Origin: Acetobacteraceae bacterium
GTDB taxonomy: Bacteria; Pseudomonadota; Alphaproteobacteria; Acetobacterales; Acetobacteraceae
NCBI GenBank assembly: GCA_947462945.1
Contig: CANHTE010000110.1
Location: 1 to 5,848 of the forward strand
Direction: 5' to 3'
Length of the DNA stretch: 5,848 nucleotides
Part shown: positions 1 to 5,438 of the stretch, in pieces
How positions within the stretch are numbered: the first letter of the stretch is position 1
How the letters are laid out: the number at the start of each line of letters is the position of its first letter
Position numbers and translations under genes: made by a program
Notes under the pieces: model-generated
The model's database searches: none
Seen by the model: only the letters and a program-made list of their open reading frames with translations
Told to the model about the DNA's origin: nothing

Positions 1-1217
1 ACACCCACCTCGCGCTGGTGGCGCACGGCGGTGAAGCCGTTCACCTCCTCGGCGAATTCGGCCTGCTGCAATTCGCTGTAGGCGCCCATGCCGCGCTCGG
101 CATAGCCGCGCGCCAGCTTGAACATCGAAAGGTTCAGGCTGTGGAAACCCGCCAGCGTGACGAATTGGAATTTGTAGCCCATGGCACCCAGCTCGCGCTG
201 GAACTTCGTGGCCGCTTCCAGACCCATCTTGCGCTGCCAGTTGAAGCTGGGTGAGCAGTTATAGGCCAGCATCTTGCCGGGGAATTCGCGGTGGATCGCC
301 TCGGCGAAATCCCGCGCATCCTGCAGGTCAGGGTCGCTCGTCTCCCACCAGAGCAGGTCGGCATAGGGCGCATAGGCCAGGCTGCGCGCGATGGCGTATG
401 GCTTGCCCATCCCGGGGCGGATGCGGTGAAACCCCTCCGCCGTGCGGTCATTGCCGATGAAGGGGCGGTCACGCTCATCCACATCGCTGGTCAGCAGCTG
501 CGCGGATTCGGCATCGGTGCGGCAGAGCAGGATGGTGGAGGTGCCTTCCACATCGGCGGCAAGCCGCGCGGCATTCAGCGTGCGGATATGCTGCTGGATC
601 GGCACCAGCACCTTGCCGCCCAGATGGCCGCATTTCTTCTCGGAGGCCAATTGATCCTCGAAATGCACGCCCGCCGCGCCCGCATCGATCATCGCGCGCA
701 TCAACTCGAAGGCGTTCAGCGCGCCGCCGAAGCCGGCTTCCGCATCGGCGATGATCGGCGCCATGTAATGGGTGGGGTCATCCCCCTGGCCGTCATGCCG
801 CTCCATGGTAGCGATCTGGTCGGCGCGCTTCAGCGCATTGTTGATGCGCTTGATGACGGTCGGCACGCTGTCCACCGGATAAAGCGACTGGTCCGGGTAC
901 ATGGTGTTGGCCGTATTCGCATCAGCCGCCACCTGCCAGCCGGAAAGGTAGATGGCCTTCAGCCCCGCCTTCACCTGTTGCAGCGCCTGCATGCCGGTCA
1001 TCGCGCCCAGCGTCGTCACCTGCGGCTCGGTGCGCAGCAAATGCCACAGGCGGCGCGCGCCCATCTCGGCGATGCTGTGCTGCGTCCGGAAGCTCCCCGC
1101 GAGGCGCGCGACATCGGCGGGCGTGTAGTCGCGCCGGATGCCGTCGAACCGGCCGGACTCACCGCCGGGGGTCGCCATGCCGTCCGGGGCATGCAGCGAG
1201 GTGGAAATGGGGCGCAT
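1..1217 (-). CDS. aceA: Isocitrate lyase, C-terminus cut by window edge
   Basis: Isocitrate lyase cleaves isocitrate to glyoxylate and succinate, the first step of the cytoplasmic glyoxylate shunt that allows growth on acetate and other C2-yielding substrates. I translated 405 residues from the minus strand. Family motifs seen: [10 protein letters not shown] (about 92-101), the Mg-binding region around [10 protein letters not shown] (156-165), the catalytic-loop signature KKCGH (194-198, catalytic Cys196), NCSPSFNW (320-327) and TLAGFHSLN (354-362). The last visible residues, around [10 protein letters not shown], match the region about 25-30 residues before the usual end of the roughly 430-residue enzymes, so the gene is intact but leaves the window. 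Start choice: ATG at 1217 has GGAG nine bases upstream. An in-frame ATG at 1232 would add five residues (MEIFP) but has only a distant AGG. The gene is divergent from a ScfR-type regulator that probably controls it. Family assignment is very secure; the exact start is less so. Confidence 0.96.
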   Translation of the reverse strand, partial: MRPISTSLHAPDGMATPGGESGRFDGIRRDYTPADVARLAGSFRTQHSIAEMGARRLWHLLRTEPQVTTLGAMTGMQALQQVKAGLKAIYLSGWQVAADANTANTMYPDQSLYPVDSVPTVIKRINNALKRADQIATMERHDGQGDDPTHYMAPIIADAEAGFGGALNAFELMRAMIDAGAAGVHFEDQLASEKKCGHLGGKVLVPIQQHIRTLNAARLAADVEGTSTILLCRTDAESAQLLTSDVDERDRPFIGNDRTAEGFHRIRPGMGKPYAIARSLAYAPYADLLWWETSDPDLQDARDFAEAIHREFPGKMLAYNCSPSFNWQRKMGLEAATKFQRELGAMGYKFQFVTLAGFHSLNLSMFKLARGYAERGMGAYSELQQAEFAEEVNGFTAVRHQREVG

Positions 1218-1226
1218 CGGGAAAAT

Positions 1227-1230
1227 CTCC
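1227..1230 (-). promoter_or_regulatory. Ribosome binding site favouring the second aceA start
   Basis: GGAG on the minus strand lies nine bases before the ATG at 1217. It overlaps the alternative ATG at 1232-1230, so the two starts are mutually competing readings. The upstream ATG has only AGG about 12 bases away. This is the reason for preferring the shorter product. Confidence 0.5.
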
Positions 1231-1307
1231 ATGGGTCTTGCTGACCTGTGAAAGATTGACATTGCGGCGCCGGAAGTCACGCGCGAAACTGCCTGCGACG
1301 CGGCAAG

Positions 1308-1327
1308 ACTGTCCATGCAGCGACAGT
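1308..1327. repeat. Inverted repeat ACTGTC-N8-GACAGT, candidate operator
   Basis: A perfect 6-bp inverted repeat with an 8-base centre (CATGCAGC) lies 41 bases before the regulator's start codon and about 90 bases before the aceA start. Half-sites 14 bases apart, start to start, are compatible with a dimeric helix-turn-helix regulator binding DNA. In this position it could serve autoregulation, aceA control, or both. The link to the ScfR-type regulator is inference from position only. A 6-bp match can also arise by chance. Confidence 0.4.
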
Positions 1328-1344
1328 TCAGGCCGAAATTTAGT

Positions 1345-1352
1345 CAAGCTTG
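1345..1352. repeat. CAAGCTTG palindrome just upstream of the regulator gene
   Basis: A perfect 8-bp palindrome, flanked by TTTA at 1339-1342 and TAAA at 1353-1356, sits directly before the ribosome binding site of the regulator gene. Binding here would block transcript initiation or early elongation, so it is a plausible autoregulatory site. This is weak evidence: eight bases only, and no second copy was seen in the intergenic region. Confidence 0.25.
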
Positions 1353-1353
1353 T

Positions 1354-1360
1354 AAAGGAA
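1354..1360 (+). promoter_or_regulatory. Ribosome binding site of the ScfR-type regulator
   Basis: AAAGGAA, with a seven-base spacer to the ATG at 1368, fits a standard Shine-Dalgarno site. It fixes the start so that the protein begins directly before the helix-turn-helix, as is usual in this family. Confidence 0.7.
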
Positions 1361-1367
1361 CACTGCC

Positions 1368-2768
1368 ATGGCCCGACCGCTGATCGGTCGTACCGTTCGC
1401 CGCATCCGCACCGAGCGTGGCATGACGCAGCAGGCGCTCGCCGTGCGGCTGGGCATCTCGGCCAGCTATCTGAACCTGATCGAGCATGACCAGCGCGCGG
1501 TGACCGCCGCCGTGCTCTTCAAGCTGACGGAGGCGTTGGGCGTGGACCTCGCGGCCCTCTCCGGCCATGTGGAACGCCAGCTCGAAGCCGGGCTGCGCGA
1601 GGTGCTGGCCGACCCGGTGCTGGGCCTGGATTCCGTGCCCGAGGGCGAGTTGCAGGCCATGGCGGCGGCCGCCCCCAATGCTTCGCGCGGCGTGCTGGCG
1701 CTGTACCGCGCCTGGCGCGTGGCGCGCGAGGACAGCTCCGGCATTGCCCTGCCCTCAGGCCGCCGCCTGCTGCTGCCCACGGAGGAAGCGCGCGATTTCT
1801 TTCATGAGCGCGGCAATCACTTCCCGGAGCTGGAGCGCTTCGCCGAAAAACTGGGCACCGAACTGCGCGCGACCCCGGCCGAGATGAACCACGCCATCGC
1901 CGAGCGGCTGCGCAACGCGCATGGCGTGCGGGTGACCGTGGCCCCCATGCCCGAAAGCGACCGCCGCTTTGACCAACGCACGCGCGACCTCTGGCTGGCG
2001 GAATCACTCCCGCGTGAGTCGCGCGGTTTCCGCATGGCCTTCCAGCTCATGCTGCTGGAAGCGCGCGAGGTGGTGGATGCGGCCCTGGGTGAGGAACCGC
2101 CCTCCAGCACCGAGGCCACGCAGCTGATCCGCATCGGCCTGCTGAACTACGCGGCGGCCGTGCTGCTGATGCCCTACATGCCCTTCCTGCATGCGGCGCG
2201 GGAGCTGCGCCATGATGTGGAGAAACTGGCCGCACGCTTTGGTGTCTCCTACGAGCAGGCGGCGCAGCGGCTTTCCACCTTGCAGCGCGAGGGGCATCGC
2301 GGCGTGCCCTTCTTTTTCCTGCGCGTGGATACGGCAGGCAATGTGACCAAGCGCTTCGCGGCCGCCGGATTTCCCTTTGCGCGCTTCGGCGGCAGCTGTC
2401 CGAAATGGGTGGTGCACCATGCCTTCGGCACGCCCGAGCAACTGCGCGTGCAAGCCGCCGAATTGCCCGATGGCGCGGCCTTTCTGTGCGTGGCGAAGGC
2501 CATGCATGGACCCACCCCGCGCTGGGGTGAGCCCTCGCCCACCCATGTGGTGGCGATTGGCTGCGATATCTCCCGCGCGTCGGAACTGGTCTATGCGGAT
2601 GGGCTGGATCTGATGACGGCGCGGGTGGGCATCGGCCTCTCCTGCCGGCTGTGTGACCGGGCGGATTGCCGAAGCCGCGCCTTCCCGCCGCTGGAGCACC
2701 GGCTGCGGTTGGACGCGAATGAGGATGGCGCCTCGCCCTGGCGGTTTGAGGCATCGGCCAAGCCATGA
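1368..2768 (+). CDS. ScfR-family (RamB/PccR-like) acyl-CoA-responsive transcriptional regulator
   Basis: This is a 466-residue cytoplasmic DNA-binding protein, the usual length for short-chain fatty acyl-CoA regulators (RamB, MccR and PccR are characterised members). Residues 7-62 form an XRE/Cro-type helix-turn-helix, with QQALAVRLGISASYLNLIE (21-39) as the recognition core. Residues of roughly 150-275 resemble the IrrE/ImmA (M78) fold and end in the typical YAAAVLLMPY (261-270). The zinc-protease HExxH is absent: the aligned stretch reads AFQLMLL (224-230), so this is probably a ligand-sensing pseudo-protease, as in other family members. The C-terminal domain (about 310-460, DUF2083-like) has a CxxCxxxxC cluster at 426, 429 and 434, plus Cys344, 374 and 399. 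Known members control acetate, propionate or isocitrate lyase genes. Divergent placement next to aceA makes control of the glyoxylate shunt the likely role. Whether it activates or represses cannot be read from the sequence. Confidence 0.92.
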   Translation: MARPLIGRTVRRIRTERGMTQQALAVRLGISASYLNLIEHDQRAVTAAVLFKLTEALGVDLAALSGHVERQLEAGLREVLADPVLGLDSVPEGELQAMAAAAPNASRGVLALYRAWRVAREDSSGIALPSGRRLLLPTEEARDFFHERGNHFPELERFAEKLGTELRATPAEMNHAIAERLRNAHGVRVTVAPMPESDRRFDQRTRDLWLAESLPRESRGFRMAFQLMLLEAREVVDAALGEEPPSSTEATQLIRIGLLNYAAAVLLMPYMPFLHAARELRHDVEKLAARFGVSYEQAAQRLSTLQREGHRGVPFFFLRVDTAGNVTKRFAAAGFPFARFGGSCPKWVVHHAFGTPEQLRVQAAELPDGAAFLCVAKAMHGPTPRWGEPSPTHVVAIGCDISRASELVYADGLDLMTARVGIGLSCRLCDRADCRSRAFPPLEHRLRLDANEDGASPWRFEASAKP

Positions 2769-2895
2769 ATCTTCGCGCAGAAAGCCGAAACCGGCGGGGT
2801 ATGACGCAGGATCATGCCAGATGGGACCCTCAGCGCGTGCCGCCAAAGCACCGACCCCATAGCCGGAACGGCCCGCAAGGCTGTATGCCGCGCCC

Positions 2896-3228
2896 ATGGA
2901 CATCTACTTCCTGGCGCTCGTCGCGCTCTCCATCGCCGGCATGATCGAGGCGCGCTGCTCCACGCCGGGGCTGCGCCCGGAATATGAACCGGCGGATCGC
3001 ACCTTCCGCTGGCTGGGCCGCTCGGCCTTTGCCATGTGGTTGGGGCTGCTGGGCTTTGGCTTCTGGCAATTGGCCTGGTGGCAGCCGCTGGCCGGGCTGG
3101 TGGGCTCGCTCGCGGCCAATGCGCTGGTGTTGCAATATGGCGCGCGGCCCTATTGGCCGGGGGTGTCCATGGGATTGTCGCTGCTGGGGCTTGGCCTTGC
3201 CAGCAAGGTCTTCTTTGACGCGTTTTGA
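2896..3228 (+). CDS. Small polytopic membrane protein of unknown function
   Basis: I do not recognise the family of this 110-residue protein. Hydrophobic stretches at about 2-17, 43-61, 64-81 and 87-107 suggest four membrane segments, with a short charged loop at 18-41 (EARCSTPGLRPEYEPADRTFR) after the first helix. Trp is frequent in the second segment and the loop after it (WQLAWWQP, 57-64). Third codon positions are strongly G/C, as in neighbouring genes, which supports real coding. The start ATG has no good Shine-Dalgarno (AAGG is about 15 bases away), but no better in-frame start precedes it. It lies 127 bases after the regulator gene on the same strand. That gap shows only a 4-bp GCCG/CGGC hairpin at 2784-2795 and no clear promoter. 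No enzyme or transport motif is visible, and function cannot be assigned. Confidence 0.7.
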   Translation: MDIYFLALVALSIAGMIEARCSTPGLRPEYEPADRTFRWLGRSAFAMWLGLLGFGFWQLAWWQPLAGLVGSLAANALVLQYGARPYWPGVSMGLSLLGLGLASKVFFDAF

Positions 3229-3239
3229 CCCAGTCGTTC

Positions 3240-3259
3240 CCACAGGGAATCGGCTGTGG
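3240..3259. repeat. Inverted repeat CCACAG-N8-CTGTGG downstream of the small membrane protein gene
   Basis: A perfect 6-bp inverted repeat begins 11 bases after the stop codon at 3228. No T-run follows on either strand, so it is not a standard intrinsic terminator. It could be a weak transcript 3' structure or a binding site upstream of the next gene. It has the same 6-8-6 geometry as the repeat at 1308-1327, but the half-sites differ (CCACAG against ACTGTC). Confidence 0.3.
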
Positions 3260-3328
3260 CCTGCAGTGCGCGGCGGCCTCACGGATTTGCAGCTTCCAGC
3301 CCCGGCGACCGCGCGCTAAAACAAGGGG

Positions 3329-3871
3329 ATGCTCCTTCCCCTTCCCCTTGCTTTCGCTTTCGTCCTGCTTGCATGGCCCGCCCAGGCGCAGCACCCAACG
3401 CCCTATGCAGATATGGCGCAGCGCGACATCCGCGCACTGAGCTCCCAGCAGATCGAAGACCTCCTGGCCGGCCGTGGAATGATGCTCGCCTTGCCCGCTG
3501 AATTGAATGGCTGGCCCGGCCCCATGCATGTGCTCGAACACGCAACGGCACTGGATCTTTCGCCCGCGCAACGCCGCGACACGGAGGCGCTGATGGCGGC
3601 CCACCGCGCCGAGGCGCGCAGCCTCGGCGCCCGATTGGTAGAGGAAGAGCGCGAGATGGATGCAGCCTTCCGGGAGCGCAGAATCACCGCCGAGGATATC
3701 ACGGACCGCACCAATCGCATCGGCACCTTGCAGGCCGCACTGCGGGCCGAGCATCTGCGCACCCATCTGCTGCAAACAGCCCTGCTCTCGCCCGAGCAGG
3801 TCACGCGCTACGCCGAATTGCGGGGCTATACGGCGGCCACACCCTCATCCGGCCATCGCCATCGGCATTGA
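3329..3871 (+). CDS. Secreted Spy/CpxP-like periplasmic protein
   Basis: This 180-residue protein has a clear signal peptide: a hydrophobic core at residues 1-16 and an AQA cleavage site giving a mature start at about Gln21. The mature part is mostly charged helix, with two LTxxQ-type motifs, LSPAQ (77-81) and LSPEQ (153-157). These are the hallmark of the Spy/CpxP/CnrX periplasmic chaperone and metal-sensor group. A region at 47-70 (AGRGMMLALPAELNGWPGPMHVLE) resembles related alphaproteobacterial proteins. The C-terminus ends GHRHRH, a possible metal-binding tail. The likely role is periplasmic envelope-stress or metal handling; this is inferred from family only, and no cognate sensor kinase or sigma factor lies beside it. 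Start choice: an in-frame TAA lies four codons upstream and the signal peptide begins here, so the ATG is firm. However, AAGGGG abuts it directly, too close for a normal Shine-Dalgarno. The gene converges on rppH. Confidence 0.82.
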   Translation: MLLPLPLAFAFVLLAWPAQAQHPTPYADMAQRDIRALSSQQIEDLLAGRGMMLALPAELNGWPGPMHVLEHATALDLSPAQRRDTEALMAAHRAEARSLGARLVEEEREMDAAFRERRITAEDITDRTNRIGTLQAALRAEHLRTHLLQTALLSPEQVTRYAELRGYTAATPSSGHRHRH

Positions 3872-3890
3872 GGTCTCGCTTCAGTCCCTT

Positions 3891-3916
3891 GGTGCCGGCC
3901 GCATGGGCCTGGCATC
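3891..3916. terminator. Hairpin between convergent genes, possible two-way terminator
   Basis: GG-TGCC-GGCC pairs with GGCC-T-GGCA-TC around a GCATG loop. That gives about ten base pairs, including one G-T wobble, with one bulged T at 3910. It starts 20 bases after the stop of the Spy-like gene and lies six bases after the stop of rppH, filling most of the 50-base gap. No U-run follows on either strand, so it may stabilise 3' ends or slow polymerase rather than act as a classical intrinsic terminator. Confidence 0.5.
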
Positions 3917-3921
3917 CCGCG

Positions 3922-4401
3922 TCAGGCCGCGAACCGCGCGAAATCCACTGCCAGCCGCTCATAGATCGCCCGCTTGAAGGGCACCGCCATGCCCGGCAAT
4001 TCCACCAGCCGCGCCCAGCGCCAGGCGTCAAATTCCGGGTGAGGGTCGAGGTCGAGCCGGATATCAGCATCGGTGCCGAGAAAACGCAGCGCGAACCACT
4101 TCTGCGTCTGGCCGCGATATTTGCCGTGCAAGGCCTTGCCGAGCAGTTCGGGCGGCAAATCGTAATTCAGCCATTCCGGATGCTCGGCCAGGATTTCGGC
4201 ATGCGCCGTGCCGACCTCCTCCTCCAGCTCACGGAATACGGCCACCGCGGGGTCCTCGCCCTTGTCCATTCCGCCCTGGGGCAATTGCCAGCCGCCCGGC
4301 GCGCCTTCAGCATTGGGCATGTCGGCGCGGCGCGCCACCAGGATCAGCCCGGCCGCGTTGAAGAGCACGGCGCCCACATTGGGCCGATAGGGCAGGCTCA
4401 T
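3922..4401 (-). CDS. rppH: RNA pyrophosphohydrolase (Nudix hydrolase)
   Basis: This 159-residue cytoplasmic Nudix enzyme removes pyrophosphate from the 5' triphosphate of RNA, which primes mRNA decay. It may also hydrolyse dinucleoside polyphosphates, as alphaproteobacterial relatives do. The opening YRPNVGAVLFN (5-15) and WQLPQGGMDKGE (38-49) are typical of RppH/NudH. The Nudix box GX5EX7REUXEEXGU is complete at 43-65 (GGMDKGEDPAVAVFR, then ELEEEVGT). KYRGQTQKWF (94-103) matches the family substrate-binding region. Length agrees with the usual 155-175 residues. The reading frame is open 27 codons further upstream, but MSLPYRPN is the correct start: GGAGG lies ten bases before it and the ATG overlaps the TGA of the preceding gene (ATGA), a sign of translational coupling. 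It is the last gene of the operon and is followed by a hairpin. Confidence 0.96.
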   Translation of the reverse strand: MSLPYRPNVGAVLFNAAGLILVARRADMPNAEGAPGGWQLPQGGMDKGEDPAVAVFRELEEEVGTAHAEILAEHPEWLNYDLPPELLGKALHGKYRGQTQKWFALRFLGTDADIRLDLDPHPEFDAWRWARLVELPGMAVPFKRAIYERLAVDFARFAA

Positions 4402-5420
4402 CGCGCCGCAACCTCCGGCCGCCGCATCAGGGCCGTCACCGGCACCAGCACCATGCCGCGCGCTTGCAGACCGCCGAACCATTCGGAGAGACGGGCGAGG
4501 GAAACCGGCGTCGCCTCCCCCAGATAGCCCAGCGCACCGCCGCGCTCCCGCGCCAGGCGTTCGAGCTGGGCGAGGCGCTGGTCCATTTCGCCTCGGGTAT
4601 GGGGCTCATCCACCACCACATCCACCGTCAGGCCCCAGGCGCGTTCGGGGTTGGGGGCGCCGGGCCGGGCGTCGAAATACAGCAGGCCTCGGGCATTCAG
4701 GGCCAATTGCATCTGCGCAAAGGGCTCGGCCAGGGCGGCAAAGCGCTCACCCCGCATGGAGGTCAGCGCGCCCACGGCACCGACATGCCCGGGAAAGCGT
4801 GCCAGCAGCCAATCCAGCCGCTGCGCATTTTCCCCGGCGGCAAGCCCGGTCAGCAGGGCACGATGGCCCGGGTCATTCATCGGGAAGCCGGTGGGCTCCA
4901 TGGGCAAGGCCAGCAGCGTTTCAAAGCCTCGGTCGCGCGCGGCCTCGATCAGCGGCGCGGGGTTCACCGCATAGGGGGTGAAAGCCAGGGCGATGGCCGG
5001 CGGCAGGGTGCGGATGGCCTCCTCCGAGAGGCTGGCGCGCAGCCCGATGCCGCCCAGGATCAGGGCCACGCGGGGGCGGGTATCCTGCCGGTCAAAGGGG
5101 CGGGCATAGGCGCGCATGGGCATGCGCCCATCCGGGCCAATGCGGGGCATGGCGCCCATGGCGGTGAATTCCACCAAAGCCGGGTCCAGGAAGCGGGTCA
5201 GATTGTCGGGCACGCCGCGCGGCGCGGGTGCGGCAGGGGGCGGCGTTTCGCTGACCGCGACGGGCCCTGCCTCCACCAGTTCCGCCACGGCGGGGGCGGA
5301 AGCGGGTGGGCCAAGCATGGCGAGAGTGAAGGCGCTGCCGCCAAAGCTGAGGCTCGCCACGAGCCAAAACAGCCCAAGCCACAGCCAGCCGCGCCTCGGA
5401 TGCGAAACCTCGTCGGACAC
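4398..5420 (-). CDS. Divergent polysaccharide deacetylase family protein (YibQ-like, DUF610)
   Basis: This 340-residue protein has an N-terminal anchor: positive residues at 9-10, then a hydrophobic helix at about 12-36. An Ala/Pro-rich linker (38-70) and a periplasmic domain of about 115-335 follow. The domain is recognisable by VALILGGIGL (118-127), LPPAIALAFTPYA (139-151), a GFETLLALPMEP block (165-176) and DPGHRALLTGL (183-193), which match the divergent polysaccharide deacetylase family. Members have a deacetylase-type barrel, but activity on peptidoglycan or other glycans is unproven. The DDxG seen in E. coli YibQ reads GGIG here, and the NHMGS region is replaced by GALTSMRGERF (217-227), so a metal-dependent active site is doubtful. 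Start is GTG, the first possible start after the upstream TAA in the same frame. CGGAGA precedes it with a long 12-base spacer. It overlaps rppH by 4 nt and follows ctpA by 18 nt, so it is part of one operon. Confidence 0.9.
   Translation of the reverse strand: MSDEVSHPRRGWLWLGLFWLVASLSFGGSAFTLAMLGPPASAPAVAELVEAGPVAVSETPPPAAPAPRGVPDNLTRFLDPALVEFTAMGAMPRIGPDGRMPMRAYARPFDRQDTRPRVALILGGIGLRASLSEEAIRTLPPAIALAFTPYAVNPAPLIEAARDRGFETLLALPMEPTGFPMNDPGHRALLTGLAAGENAQRLDWLLARFPGHVGAVGALTSMRGERFAALAEPFAQMQLALNARGLLYFDARPGAPNPERAWGLTVDVVVDEPHTRGEMDQRLAQLERLARERGGALGYLGEATPVSLARLSEWFGGLQARGMVLVPVTALMRRPEVAAR
4412..4416 (-). promoter_or_regulatory. Ribosome binding site of rppH inside the upstream gene
   Basis: GGAGG on the minus strand, ten bases before the ATG at 4401, lies within the last codons of the deacetylase-like gene. 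It decides the short RppH start over the upstream in-frame ATG at 4482. Confidence 0.7.
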
Positions 5421-5438
5421 GGCGGCGCGGTGTCTCCG

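Larger units (their letters stand above)
1233..1367. promoter_or_regulatory. Divergent control region between aceA and the ScfR-type regulator
   Basis: This is the only non-coding DNA between two genes transcribed away from each other, so both promoters and any operator of the regulator should lie here. It is visibly less GC-rich than the flanking genes near both ends. A TTGACA hexamer lies at 1256-1261 on the plus strand, but no convincing -10 element follows at the right distance. I could not place a promoter for either gene with confidence. Two symmetric elements stand out: an inverted repeat at 1308-1327 and a CAAGCTTG palindrome at 1345-1352. No copy of the corynebacterial RamB core TTTGCAAA is present. 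Confidence 0.6.

Noticed and set aside
291..1244. Plus-strand open frame of 317 codons opposite aceA
   Set aside because: It is the antisense shadow of a secure isocitrate lyase gene in GC-rich DNA; the composition (His, Arg, Ala, Gly rich) and lack of any motif fit a shadow.
1256..1284. TTGACA at 1256-1261 as the -35 of a promoter for the regulator
   Set aside because: At a 16-18 base spacing the sequence is ACGCGC-like with no resemblance to a -10 element, so a promoter call is not justified.
2004..2903. Minus-strand open frame of 299 codons opposite the regulator
   Set aside because: It is antisense to a well-matched ScfR protein; no domain or ribosome binding site supports it.
2591..3775. 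Minus-strand open frame of 394 codons across the regulator end and two small genes
   Set aside because: It crosses three plus-strand genes and their gaps, has low-complexity Arg/Pro/Ala composition and no family motif; the plus-strand genes have a signal peptide or membrane segments and proper codon bias.
4402..4482. Upstream ATG extension of RppH by 27 residues
   Set aside because: The extension is Ala/Gly/Arg-rich and overlaps the end of the deacetylase-like gene; the short start has GGAGG, an ATGA overlap and the family's usual N-terminus.
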